From NCBI RefSeq assembly GCF_022171985.1, contig NZ_JAJVHF010000012.1:1-64000 (forward strand): a stretch of DNA of 64,000 nucleotides, given 5' to 3'. The DNA comes from Huaxiibacter chinensis (GTDB taxonomy: Bacteria; Pseudomonadota; Gammaproteobacteria; Enterobacterales; Enterobacteriaceae). The translations under genes and the position numbers were made by a program. Within the stretch, counting starts at the first letter, position 1. Each line of letters opens with the position of its first letter. The notes beneath the pieces are model-generated. The model had not been told where the DNA came from. It searched no databases and was given only the letters and a program-made list of their open reading frames with translations. This document shows positions 1-7,857 of this stretch, piece by piece.

Positions 1-127
1 GGGATAACGCAGCAGTCACATTAATATGATTACATAGGCTGAAAGTGCCCTTTCTATCTTGCACAAAGAGGTGACATTTTAAACTTGCTTTGACAGACGG
101 TATGCTAGCTAAATTCAGATATCGACT

Positions 128-421
128 GTGACCAAACCCCAAATAGATATGTCCGCGCTGCAGTCTCAACATACCGACCACTGCTTTCTAATTATGAGTC
201 TCATGACGGCATACCGAACCCGGATCCTTCAGGACGTTATCGACCGTCGTCTTACCACACGTCTTGCAGCAACCCGGTTTGGGATTTCTGACAGTCACTT
301 CCGCCGTTTGCTTCAACGTTACCGCGAACACAAACAGTTTTCAGTTGTTAACCGTCATCGTGGAGAGCCTGGCAACCGACAACTGCTGCCGGGCCTCGCT
401 GGACGTGCACTGCGTATTTGA
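128..421 (+). pseudogene. Transposase remnant (N-terminal HTH domain only)
   Basis: The frame encodes 97 residues. Residues about 30-70 form a helix-turn-helix stretch of the type that opens ISNCY-like transposases: a helix with VIDRRLTTRLAATRFGIS, then an arginine-rich RRLLQRYRE helix, then a GNRQL linker. The family continues for several hundred residues with a DDE catalytic core. Here the frame ends right after the linker and the following DNA shows no core in any frame. The GTG start is weakly supported. The best reading is a decayed insertion-sequence end marking an old insertion beside the toxin-antitoxin pair. Family assignment is from memory; moderate confidence. Confidence 0.55.
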
Positions 422-511
422 TTACTCCTGGAGTCAGTAATTCGTCACAATGTCGCTCTGGTTATCAGTTGCCCCGTACTTTTTTACGTTACCCCTGGTA
501 AGTTTTAATAC

Positions 512-539
512 AAACCTCTGGTCTGCACGCCAGAGGTTT
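512..539. repeat. Perfect 10-bp inverted repeat (hairpin)
   Basis: Arms AAACCTCTGG (512-521) and CCAGAGGTTT (530-539) are exact complements around an 8-nt loop. The element lacks a long T run, so it is only a weak terminator candidate. It could be left from the end of a mobile element. Confidence 0.55.
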
Positions 540-666
540 CTAAGTTGTCCATTCACCAATAAACATACGCCCAATGCGACCATCAATCCTGTATGCCATT
601 TCGTGCGGCATGCAGGCCTGAGAACAACTTCTGGTTGAATTCTGTCTTTTAGAACCCTATCATTCA

Positions 667-687
667 TGTACGGCGTTAAACCGTACA
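667..687. repeat. 7-bp inverted repeat TGTACGG/CCGTACA
   Basis: Arms at 667-673 and 681-687 with a 7-nt spacer, about 120 bp before the antitoxin start. It could be a regulator site or a remnant; nothing in the sequence decides. Confidence 0.35.
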
Positions 688-766
688 CCGCCTGATTACC
701 ATACCCTTACAGGCTCGAAGCCTGAGAATGACCCTAAGCTCAAACGCTTACACTTAACGAGCAGTT

Positions 767-794
767 GACCGCCCTACTTTTATCACGGGTGGTC
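767..794. promoter_or_regulatory. Candidate toxin-antitoxin operator
   Basis: GACCGCCC (767-774) and GGGTGGTC (787-794) form an inverted repeat with one mismatch across 12 bp, directly before the Shine-Dalgarno of the antitoxin gene. DUF1778 antitoxins are ribbon-helix-helix proteins that, with their acetyltransferase toxin, repress their own promoter through such repeats. Assignment is inferred from position and symmetry. Confidence 0.45.
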
Positions 795-807
795 GAGGAG
801 AAAGACC

Positions 808-1077
808 ATGTCAGCATTGAAGAAACAGCGCATCGATCTCAGATTAAACGAGGATGACAAAAGCATGATCGAAGAGGCTGCGGCAATGACTAACCAGTCA
901 ATTTCACAGTTTATGGTGAGCACCGCCTCTGAACGTGCAGCGGAAGTTATCAACCAGCATCGTCGACTGATCCTCAACGAGGCGTCGTGGAACCTCGTTA
1001 TGGATGCAATCAGTAACCCACCGGCACCGAACGACCGACTGAAACGAGCTGCTAAGCGTCTCCAGAATTTGGAGTAA
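808..1077 (+). CDS. ataR: AtaR/TacA-type DUF1778 antitoxin
   Basis: This 89-residue protein matches the DUF1778 antitoxins that neutralise GNAT toxins. Its N-terminal KKQRIDLRLNEDD forms the strand of a ribbon-helix-helix DNA-binding fold. The C-terminal half (LILNEASW, then NPPAPNDRLKRAAKRL) is the tail that wraps the toxin in this family. The protein closely resembles remembered E. coli O157 AtaR. The ATG follows a good GAGGAG site. The stop lies 4 nt before the toxin GTG, so the two genes are co-transcribed and probably translationally coupled. Expected role: binding and inhibiting the toxin, and repressing the operon. The choice between the names ataR, tacA and kacA is not certain. Confidence 0.85.
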   Translation: MSALKKQRIDLRLNEDDKSMIEEAAAMTNQSISQFMVSTASERAAEVINQHRRLILNEASWNLVMDAISNPPAPNDRLKRAAKRLQNLE

Positions 1078-1081
1078 TGAC

Positions 1082-1621
1082 GTGGACGTTTTAAAGATAG
1101 CGATTTTTTCTGAAGACGTTAATTATGATCTCAGCAACTTCGATTGCGGTGAAGCGTATCTGAATACTTTTCTCACTGACCATCTGAAACGCCAGCATAT
1201 GGGTAAGGTTTTACGTGGTTACGTGCTCACCACGAGAGAAAATAAACCCCGTGTTATGGGTTATTACACTTTGTCAGGAAGCTGCTTTGAAAAGGAGTTT
1301 CTGCCAAGTAAAACGCAACAAAAACGCGTGCCCTACAAAAACGTTCCGAGTGTGACTCTGGGACGTCTGGCTGTTGATAAAAGCCTACATCGCCAGGGCT
1401 ACGGAGAAGCGCTCGTGACGCATGCCATGAAGGTGGTGTATCACGCCTCTCAAGCGGTCGGCATTCATGGAATGTTCGTTGAAGCGCTTAACGACAACGC
1501 CAAAAAATTCTATCTTAATCTGGGATTTGTACTGCTCAGGGGAGCAAACGGGAACACCCTCTTCTATCCAACCACAGCGATAGAGGAATTATTCGACGGC
1601 AAAGAAGCTAACGCAGGATAA
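1082..1621 (+). CDS. ataT: AtaT/TacT-type GNAT acetyltransferase toxin
   Basis: The 179-residue protein has the GNAT toxin architecture: an N-terminal FDCGEAYLNTFL motif, the GYYTL strand, the SVTLGRLAVD motif, the acetyl-CoA loop HRQGYGEALV (near residues 100-109) and the C-terminal FVEALNDNAKKFYLNLGF segment containing the family tyrosine. Relatives acetylate the amino group of aminoacyl-tRNAs (initiator Met-tRNA for AtaT, others for TacT/KacT) and so stop translation. The substrate cannot be read from sequence. It starts with GTG just after the antitoxin stop, and a strong terminator follows. No inactivating change is seen. Confidence 0.85.
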   Translation: MDVLKIAIFSEDVNYDLSNFDCGEAYLNTFLTDHLKRQHMGKVLRGYVLTTRENKPRVMGYYTLSGSCFEKEFLPSKTQQKRVPYKNVPSVTLGRLAVDKSLHRQGYGEALVTHAMKVVYHASQAVGIHGMFVEALNDNAKKFYLNLGFVLLRGANGNTLFYPTTAIEELFDGKEANAG

Positions 1622-1645
1622 AGGCCCCGAAATGTGGGGCTTTTT
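1622..1645 (+). terminator. Rho-independent terminator of the toxin-antitoxin operon
   Basis: GGCCCC/GGGGC stem around a short AT-rich loop, followed by five T, starting directly at the toxin stop codon. Confidence 0.8.
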
Positions 1646-1664
1646 CATTACAGTAAGGAAGACT

Positions 1665-2279
1665 TTACCTTACACCGGGCTGTACGATCCCGTTGATAAG
1701 CGTTGCGAAAGCCTCCACAGCCTCATCATGCTGCATGTTTCCACGCGTAATCGCTACGGACAACGCTTCCCCAGCGCCAACAAGCCCTACGCAAATTTTC
1801 TGTAACACCGTTGGGGCCATATCCACATGCGGTGTCAGAACAGAGACAAACATGGCGACGCAGTTATCCAGCAACGCCTGGAAAACCACCGCTTTTTCTT
1901 CACTACCTGCCAGCGCGGCGCCAATGATGTGGAATTCACCCGTTTTGTCTGCGGCACAATGGATATAGGTGCTCGCCAGGACCTGTGAAGTTTCCTGAGC
2001 ATTGTTATGTGTTCTGGACATCATTTCAGCGAAGGTTCTGACTCGTTCTGTATCGATCCATTTATAGAGTTCGATTAACAATGCCGAGCGGGTTGGAAAA
2101 TGATCGTAGACCACAGGTTTAGAAATGCCTGCACGCTCGGCTAGCCGTCCCAGAGTCAGGTTATCGAGATCTTCCTCGCGTACGATGAGAAGCGCGGTTT
2201 CAAGAAGCTGCTGGCGCCTTTCGGCTCGGGTTAATCTTTTAACCGGAGACGTGAAGAGAGGGTCGTTCTTATTTTTCAT
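1665..2279 (-). CDS. TetR/AcrR-family repressor
   Basis: A 204-residue regulator with the TetR N-terminal DNA-binding domain at about residues 16-65: LTRAERRQQLLETA first helix, then LAERAGISKPVVYDHF as helix-turn-helix. The C-terminal part is the variable ligand/dimer domain. It is divergently transcribed from the oxidoreductase at 2397. The shared 117-bp spacer holds two nearly identical palindromes (2315-2327 and 2356-2368), the expected target of the protein. It probably represses both itself and the oxidoreductase until an unknown small molecule binds. Confidence 0.85.
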   Translation of the reverse strand: MKNKNDPLFTSPVKRLTRAERRQQLLETALLIVREEDLDNLTLGRLAERAGISKPVVYDHFPTRSALLIELYKWIDTERVRTFAEMMSRTHNNAQETSQVLASTYIHCAADKTGEFHIIGAALAGSEEKAVVFQALLDNCVAMFVSVLTPHVDMAPTVLQKICVGLVGAGEALSVAITRGNMQHDEAVEAFATLINGIVQPGVR

Positions 2280-2314
2280 CGATCACTATTCCTTCAGCTA
2301 CACAAAAATTTAAC

Positions 2315-2327
2315 CTACTAAAAGTAG
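2315..2327. promoter_or_regulatory. TetR operator copy 1 (CTACTAAAAGTAG)
   Basis: CTACT and AGTAG arms form a near-perfect palindrome, followed by CTTA, which is also shared with copy 2. It lies in the spacer between the tetR-type gene and its divergent neighbour. The centre lies 41 bp from the centre of copy 2, close to four helical turns. Confidence 0.7.
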
Positions 2328-2355
2328 CTTAATATCGAAAAGCGGACTACCTTTC

Positions 2356-2368
2356 CTACTAATAGTAG
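2356..2368. promoter_or_regulatory. TetR operator copy 2 (CTACTAATAGTAG)
   Basis: Same palindrome as copy 1 with one central change, again followed by CTTA. It lies about 30 bp before the ATG of the oxidoreductase, where bound repressor would block transcription. Confidence 0.7.
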
Positions 2369-2396
2369 CTTATCACGTAAATGAGGAAAAACGCCT

Positions 2397-3404
2397 ATGT
2401 CCTTTAATCCTATACTTTTATTGGGTGGTTCTGGTTCTATCGGCAAGCAGACTGCGCGGGCACTTCGTGCGACTTACCCGGATGTTCCGCTTCTGATTGG
2501 CGGTCGGGATTTAACCAGGGCCCAGCGTGCTGCGGCAGAGATTGGCAACGCCCAGGCTATCGTGCCGGATATGAACGCGGCAGAACTGGGTCTGGAAGAT
2601 AAACAAATCAGTGCGGTGGTCGTTCTCTACAAGGATCATTCTCTTGCCAGTTTGCGCTTCGCCCTGGCGCGGGGAATACCTCACCTGAGTATCTCATCCG
2701 GGGTATTCGAAATTGCCCCAGAAGTCGCAAGCTTCATGCAGTCACCCACTGCATCGGCGGTGGTGCTTGGCTATGAATGGCTGGTAGGCGCAACAACCGT
2801 TCCCGCGCTCCATCTGTCAAAATCCTTCGCTCAGGTCGATGAAATTCGCATTGGTGCGCTGGTCGATGAACAGGATACCGGTGGGCCGGCGGTGGCCGAA
2901 GATTTTGAATATCTTAGCCGGTTGATGCCTGCCGCGCTTTCGCGCCGTAACGGAAACTGGATATGGCGGGAAGGTGATGAGGCAAACGTGACTTTCTCAG
3001 CGCTCGATGGCAGTAAAATTGACGCTGCCGGCTTTTCTTCCATCGACGTAACGGGGCTGGCAGCCGCGACAGGCGCACCGAGCGTTCAGTTCAATCTCGG
3101 CAAGGGGATCAGTTCGAGTCGGCGCAAAGGTGGGGCATTATCAACGGAAATCCTTCTGGATCTTTCTGGTCGCGATCACACCGGGCAGACGCTTCGTACA
3201 AGGCATGCGGTCGTGCATCCTGGCGGTGCGGCTCCCCTCACCGGAATGGGAATTGCCTTGCTTCTGGAGCGCTTGATCGGGCTGGATGGCCAACCCCCTG
3301 TCACGCCAGGCCTGTACTTCCCTTATCAGATTCTGGATGCGTCGCACTACTTAGCCCGTCTGGCACAAGAAGGCGGCGAGGTTGTGCAACTCCCCCTCCC
3401 GTAA
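2397..3404 (+). CDS. Saccharopine-dehydrogenase-like NAD(P)-binding oxidoreductase
   Basis: A 335-residue protein that opens with a Rossmann nucleotide loop, LLGGSGSIGKQTA (glycines at residues 10-16), followed by a GGRD motif typical of saccharopine-dehydrogenase-like enzymes after the second strand. The rest is the alpha/beta substrate domain of that superfamily. No substrate can be named. The ATG follows TGAGGA. It is a single-gene unit under the twin TetR operators, so it is probably induced by the compound the repressor senses. Some relatives are annotated only as NAD(P)-binding proteins. Confidence 0.75.
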   Translation: MSFNPILLLGGSGSIGKQTARALRATYPDVPLLIGGRDLTRAQRAAAEIGNAQAIVPDMNAAELGLEDKQISAVVVLYKDHSLASLRFALARGIPHLSISSGVFEIAPEVASFMQSPTASAVVLGYEWLVGATTVPALHLSKSFAQVDEIRIGALVDEQDTGGPAVAEDFEYLSRLMPAALSRRNGNWIWREGDEANVTFSALDGSKIDAAGFSSIDVTGLAAATGAPSVQFNLGKGISSSRRKGGALSTEILLDLSGRDHTGQTLRTRHAVVHPGGAAPLTGMGIALLLERLIGLDGQPPVTPGLYFPYQILDASHYLARLAQEGGEVVQLPLP

Positions 3405-3527
3405 ACAATGCTCAGTCATATCCGGCGAGGCAGCCGTATGCCCGCCGGTGTTTACTCGTTGCGAATCAGATGCGTCATGATCCTTATCAGGAAGACCCGG
3501 CACGGGCTATGTTCGAACATGTTCCGT

Positions 3528-4328
3528 TTACTGCCCGGTTTTGCCTTGTTTCGACTGTTCTGACTTCCCGAATTTCGCGGTTTCACCATGCCCATGTTCA
3601 CCGGAACCCTGCACGCGTTTTAACTGGATCACGTCGCCTTGTTGCCAGGCATTGGCACCCGCAATGACCGGATGAGCCACTATCTCCTTGCGCTCACTCT
3701 TCACGGTTTCAGTACTCACCTTGAGCCGACGATCTCTGTCTGCCTGTAACGCGGGATCAAGTTGTCCGTCTGCGGTAAAGCCCATCATCAATGCAGGAAT
3801 ACCGAGCGGCAACGTCTTATCTCGATCGGTATGCCATGTATGCCAGGTTTTACCGTACGTATTCACGATTTTACTCATCAACGCCTTGTCTGCCACTGCG
3901 GGAAGACCCGGCGCGATCAGGCTACCGGATTTCACTTCATATTGATGGCTGTGCCACAATTTTTTCTCCTCAGGCGGGAGTGTCCTGAACAAACGTTCAC
4001 TGATGATGTACTCAACGCCCATCAGCCGGGCATCTTTGGTATTGCCGTCGTAGATCACGGCCTGCATCACATCATCGTTCAACACGGTCACATAGTGATG
4101 GGCTTCCATTTGCCCGTTCTTATCACCGTTGTAAAAATGAAAACCATCAAGATAGGTACTGATTGCATCAACCGGAGGTCGGGACTGCAAGACGTTTGCT
4201 CCCGTTTCCAGCGTACGCATCTCAGCAGAGGTTTTATCACCCGGGATATCCGTTTTAGGCGGTGTGTTATTTGCGCCGCATCCGGTTAAGATGAGGCTTG
4301 AAAAGAGGATTAAAGAGATTGATTTCAC
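3528..4328 (-). CDS. OBAP-family (DUF1264) lipoprotein
   Basis: A 266-residue protein starting with GTG (good GGGAG site). It begins with a lipoprotein signal whose lipobox ends LTGC, with the lipidated cysteine at residue 17. The mature part carries hallmarks of the oil-body-associated protein family known from plants and some bacteria: GFHFYNGD (62-69), EAHHYV, a VIYDGNTKDARLMGVEYIIS block, LPPEEKKLWHSH and a YGKTWHTWH stretch. The biochemical role in bacteria is unknown to me. The conserved histidines hint at metal or ligand binding. The C-terminus is low-complexity (HGHGET then KSEQSKQGK). It is divergent from tam with a 142-bp spacer. Confidence 0.8.
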   Translation of the reverse strand: MKSISLILFSSLILTGCGANNTPPKTDIPGDKTSAEMRTLETGANVLQSRPPVDAISTYLDGFHFYNGDKNGQMEAHHYVTVLNDDVMQAVIYDGNTKDARLMGVEYIISERLFRTLPPEEKKLWHSHQYEVKSGSLIAPGLPAVADKALMSKIVNTYGKTWHTWHTDRDKTLPLGIPALMMGFTADGQLDPALQADRDRRLKVSTETVKSERKEIVAHPVIAGANAWQQGDVIQLKRVQGSGEHGHGETAKFGKSEQSKQGKTGQ

Positions 4329-4470
4329 AGGCTCTCCCTGGCAAAAGGTTTGTTATGAACATAGTTCATCCCCGCCACTTTAGCCGCAAAAGATCTCATT
4401 TTAATCCCAGGCCGAAACGTGAAGCCGAATCGGCTAATCTTAAGGTAAGCCCGCTGACAGGAGAGAGAAA

Positions 4471-5229
4471 TTGGCCGACTGGAACCCTTCCCTTTATTTG
4501 CAATACGGTGCCGAGCGTACCCGTCCCGCGATGGAATTGCTCGCCAGAGTGACACTGGATGACGTCACGCATGTGGCCGATTTAGGCTGTGGGCCTGGAA
4601 ACAGTACGACGCTGCTACGCCATCGCTGGCCGTCTGCCCGGATAACGGGCGTGGATAATTCGCCGGCGATGCTCGAGCAAGCTCGCGTTGCCCTGCCCGA
4701 CTGCCGCTTCGTTGAGAGCGATATCAGCCAGTTTCGACCTGAGCACCCTTTGAGTGTGATCTTCGCCAATGCGTCACTGCAGTGGGTTCCCAATCACTAC
4801 GAATTACTCCCGCATCTGGTGTCATTGCTGAAAATGAATGGCGTGCTGGCTCTCCAGATGCCTGATAACACCATGGAGCCTACCCACGTCGCTATGCGCG
4901 AAGTGGCCTACGAGCAAGGGTATCCCGACCGGAGTCGCGACGCTTTGCCCGGCGTTCACGCCTATTACGATATTTTAACGGATGCGGGATGCGACGTGGA
5001 TATCTGGCGCACCACCTACTATCACAAAATGCGTTCGCATCAGGCGATTATTGATTGGGTCAGCGCGACGGGATTACGCCCCTGGTTGCAGGACTTAAGC
5101 CAAAGCGAGCAAATAAACTACCTGGCGCGTTATCAGGAATTACTGGAACAGCAATATCCGCTCCAGGAGAATGGGCAGATATTGCTGGCATTTCCACGTC
5201 TGTTTATGGTCGCCCGGCGTGAACCCTAG
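4471..5229 (+). CDS. tam: Trans-aconitate 2-methyltransferase
   Basis: This 252-residue class I SAM-dependent methyltransferase matches E. coli Tam over its whole length. The SAM motif [12 protein letters not shown] starts near residue 35. [15 protein letters not shown] and [10 protein letters not shown] segments are conserved. Tam methyl-esterifies trans-aconitate, a spontaneous by-product of cis-aconitate that inhibits aconitase. The start is TTG at 4471 with a GGAGAGA site before it; it gives the conserved [11 protein letters not shown]-terminus. In E. coli tam is next to yneE; here about 5.7 kb of other genes separates them. Confidence 0.93.
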   Translation: MADWNPSLYLQYGAERTRPAMELLARVTLDDVTHVADLGCGPGNSTTLLRHRWPSARITGVDNSPAMLEQARVALPDCRFVESDISQFRPEHPLSVIFANASLQWVPNHYELLPHLVSLLKMNGVLALQMPDNTMEPTHVAMREVAYEQGYPDRSRDALPGVHAYYDILTDAGCDVDIWRTTYYHKMRSHQAIIDWVSATGLRPWLQDLSQSEQINYLARYQELLEQQYPLQENGQILLAFPRLFMVARREP

Positions 5230-5232
5230 TCG

Positions 5233-6423
5233 TCAGGCGTGGGCTTCTTTAAGCAGTTGCTGGATGACCTGCTCCTGTTTTTCTTCATTGCCTTCGCCAA
5301 AAGAGACATAACGAAGCTGCCCTTTTGCATCAAAGAAATAGTGCGCTGGCCAGTATCTGTTGCCGAACGCGTTCCAGATGCGGTAATTATTATCGGTGAC
5401 GACTGAGTACGGCAGTTGCCATTTTTTTACCGCTTTCTCAACGGACTGGCGCGGTTTTTCCCAGGGGTATTCGGGGGTGTGAACGCCAATAACCGTCAGA
5501 CCTTGCGACTGATATTTATTGGCCCACGCGCGTACTAACGGCAGCGTGTGCTGGCAGTTAATACAGTCCCAGGTCCAGAAATCAATCAGCACCACCTTCC
5601 CTTTGAGTTGCTCAGACGTGACAGGGTCACCGTTTATCCAGCCTGTCCCTCCCTCAAGTGAAGGCAGTGAATGGGATGTCACAGGTTGCACAACAGGCTG
5701 TAATTTCGCCGGCGGGGTTGCCTGCGGTGCCAGGCGCAGCAGCTGGTTTTCAAGGGTGTCTGCCACGCCATTCGCCCCTTGAAGCAGGCTATTCATTCCC
5801 GTGGCGCTTAATACCACGGCACTCAGCATCACCACGCCAGACCCGCGACGTAACGTATCCATCAGTGCGGAGCGTGCTTTTAACGGGGCTAACAGCCTTT
5901 GTCCACCCAGCCCCAGCAACGCCAGCATAACTGCACAACCGGCGCCATAGGCGATTAATAATGAACCGGTCGCCACCGCTGAATGCCCCGCAATTCCCAG
6001 ACTGAAAATAGCCCCCAGAATCGGACCGGCACAAGGTGACCAGAGCAACCCGACGGCGAGACCGGCTAAAAAGGCCGACGCGATCCCGGCCGTTTTGTTA
6101 CTGTGAAAATTAAGTCTGTTACCCAGATTAACCGCGGGCTGCGCCAGCCGCTGTGCGAAAGACGGGAAGATCAGCGCCAGCGCCGCAAAGGCGAAGAATA
6201 CCAGGGCGATACCCCTTCCGTACGCCGTTGCTTTTACGATCCAGTCGCTGGCGACGGTGACCAACATAGCGACGACGGTAAACATCACCACCATACCCAG
6301 AAGCAAGGCAATGATGTGCTGTCGTTTGCCGCGAAAACCAGCAAATAAGAGTGGGATCACCGGGAGCGTACAGGGGCTGAGCAGGCTGACCATCCCCCCG
6401 AGAAAGGCAATGAGAAGAAACAT
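5233..6423 (-). CDS. DipZ-type thiol-disulfide transporter (CcdA plus thioredoxin fusion)
   Basis: The 396-residue membrane protein fuses two modules. Residues 1-220 are a CcdA/DsbD-beta-like bundle of about six helices with the redox cysteines C18 (LLSPCTLPV) and C131 (LWSPCAGP). Residues about 255-390 are a TlpA-like thioredoxin domain with the active site WTWDCINC (C287, C290). It probably passes electrons from the cytoplasm to periplasmic thiols. The family is often labelled DipZ or redoxin. It is convergent with tam, 3 bp apart. Its GAGG ribosome site lies in an 11-bp leader hairpin (see 6424-6468). Confidence 0.85.
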   Translation of the reverse strand: MFLLIAFLGGMVSLLSPCTLPVIPLLFAGFRGKRQHIIALLLGMVVMFTVVAMLVTVASDWIVKATAYGRGIALVFFAFAALALIFPSFAQRLAQPAVNLGNRLNFHSNKTAGIASAFLAGLAVGLLWSPCAGPILGAIFSLGIAGHSAVATGSLLIAYGAGCAVMLALLGLGGQRLLAPLKARSALMDTLRRGSGVVMLSAVVLSATGMNSLLQGANGVADTLENQLLRLAPQATPPAKLQPVVQPVTSHSLPSLEGGTGWINGDPVTSEQLKGKVVLIDFWTWDCINCQHTLPLVRAWANKYQSQGLTVIGVHTPEYPWEKPRQSVEKAVKKWQLPYSVVTDNNYRIWNAFGNRYWPAHYFFDAKGQLRYVSFGEGNEEKQEQVIQQLLKEAHA

Positions 6424-6468
6424 AATGACCTCACGTAACAGTTATCTGCGAAATGCAGTGAGGTCATT
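6424..6468 (-). promoter_or_regulatory. Leader hairpin covering the dipZ ribosome binding site
   Basis: On the minus strand AATGACCTCAC (6468-6458) pairs perfectly with GTGAGGTCATT (6434-6424), which contains the Shine-Dalgarno and touches the ATG. The 23-nt loop contains a smaller CTGC/GCAG stem. Such a structure would hide the ribosome site until opened. Confidence 0.5.
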
Positions 6469-6558
6469 TCATCGTATAAGTGTATTCAGATGATGTTCTG
6501 CGCTCGCCCTTTTGTCTTCTCGCGTATCCAGACGGCATTCAGATACAAACGGGTACAA

Positions 6559-7857
6559 TTACAGGTTCGACAGGGTAACGGACGCATCAAGCCCACCTTG
6601 CGGACGATTGGTCAGCGTCAACGATCCTTGAAGCTGTGCAATTAACTGCGCGGCGATGGCCAGCCCAAGCCCCGTTCCCCCCGTATCACGATTGCGGGAG
6701 CTTTCAAGGCGATAAAACGGTTGCAGCACGGCGTCCTGCTCGTCTTCCGGTATGCCAGGGCCAATATCCACCACGTGAATAACAATGCGCGAAAGATCGC
6801 CTGTGTCCAGACTGATATCCGCACGTTCCCCATACTTGAGAGCATTATCTATTAAGTTCGTCATGACTCGTCGGAGCGCCTGAGGTCGGGTTCTGAAAGG
6901 TAACCGTCCATCCGGTGCGATAAAGCTCACGTTCTTGCCGGTATCCCGGTAGTCACAGACGATGCTGTCTATCCATGCTGACAGATCGAGCCTGACGGGC
7001 GGTTCTTCCAGTGATTCTGATGAACGGGCATACGCAATCCCTTCCCGCACCAGACGCGTCATGTTATCCAAATCCTGCATAAGCTTTTCGCGAAGTTCAG
7101 GCTGATCGGCCATTTCAACACGCAGTTTCATTCGCGTAATCGGCGTTTGTAAGTCATGTGATATTGAGGCCAGGATTTGGGCGCGTTCTTTCAGATAGAG
7201 CTGTATTCGTGCCTGCATGGCATTAAACGCCCGGGCTGCGCGGCGTACCTCTGCCGGTCCCTGCTCACTCATCGGCTGGTGTGCGGCGGGCTCCAGCGAA
7301 TCGACGGCTCGGGTAAAGAGCGAAAAAGGCCGTACGACCTGTTTAACGGCGATCCATGAGCAGAGCACAATGAGTAAGAGTTGCAGGATAAAGACGACCG
7401 GCAGCCAGCTGGCGACCGGTGGCATTCGAGGAGTCAGGTCCAGGGTTAAAGGCGAACCGTCGCTTAACGTCACATGCGCCTGGATGTGCGATACCGGTCC
7501 GGGTATGGCAGTAAAACTCAGCGGATAGCGATCGCCAAGCGTGTCGCGCAGGCTGCGAATGGCATCCTGCGAACGTTTATCCTGTGGCGGTTTTCCCGGT
7601 TCGCCGGGGCCAAGAATATAATGATAGTTGCCCCGCTCCAGCTGCGGCAGCCACTGTGCACGTTCACCAGCAGGCAGGCGGTCAAGGATGGCGACGCTTG
7701 TTGCAACGTCATTTTCAAGATTGCCAAGCATCACATTGCGCGCGCTGTGCATTCGTTCAACCATGACCAGCGTCAGGCTAAGCGCGTTCGCGAGAACCAG
7801 CCCGGCAAACACAATGATCAGCAAACGGGAGAGTAACGATCGTGGCCAGAGCGTCAT
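6559..7857 (-). CDS. Sensor histidine kinase
   Basis: A 432-residue inner-membrane kinase. Helices at about 9-33 and 150-172 flank a periplasmic sensor loop. A HAMP linker follows, then the phosphoacceptor H234 in ASISHDLQTPITRMK. The ATP-binding domain has the N box (NLIDNALKYG), the G1 box (DIGPGIPEDE) and the G2 box (GGTGLGLAIA). All catalytic motifs are intact. Its ATG overlaps the response-regulator stop by 4 nt, so the pair is translationally coupled. The architecture is EnvZ/BaeS-like. The stimulus is unknown; the secreted hydrolase gene upstream in the same unit suggests an envelope or small-molecule cue. Confidence 0.9.
   Translation of the reverse strand: MTLWPRSLLSRLLIIVFAGLVLANALSLTLVMVERMHSARNVMLGNLENDVATSVAILDRLPAGERAQWLPQLERGNYHYILGPGEPGKPPQDKRSQDAIRSLRDTLGDRYPLSFTAIPGPVSHIQAHVTLSDGSPLTLDLTPRMPPVASWLPVVFILQLLLIVLCSWIAVKQVVRPFSLFTRAVDSLEPAAHQPMSEQGPAEVRRAARAFNAMQARIQLYLKERAQILASISHDLQTPITRMKLRVEMADQPELREKLMQDLDNMTRLVREGIAYARSSESLEEPPVRLDLSAWIDSIVCDYRDTGKNVSFIAPDGRLPFRTRPQALRRVMTNLIDNALKYGERADISLDTGDLSRIVIHVVDIGPGIPEDEQDAVLQPFYRLESSRNRDTGGTGLGLAIAAQLIAQLQGSLTLTNRPQGGLDASVTLSNL

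Larger units (their letters stand above)
422..807. other. 386-bp gene-free stretch with hairpins
   Basis: No convincing gene is visible. Two antisense frames of 62 and 84 codons overlap each other (450-638 plus, 434-688 minus); neither has a clear ribosome site or a recognised family. The stretch holds a perfect 10-bp inverted repeat at 512-539, a 7-bp inverted repeat at 667-687 and, at its right end, the probable operator of the toxin-antitoxin operon. Probably degraded mobile DNA plus the promoter of the downstream operon. Confidence 0.5.

Noticed and set aside
434..688. Two antisense frames (84 codons minus, 62 codons plus) as genes
   Set aside because: They overlap each other, have no good ribosome site, no recognisable domain, and lie in apparently degraded mobile DNA.
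3422..3448. CCGGCG/CGCCGG repeat after the oxidoreductase as a REP or terminator
   Set aside because: Only 6-bp arms, a long loop and no T run; too weak to call.
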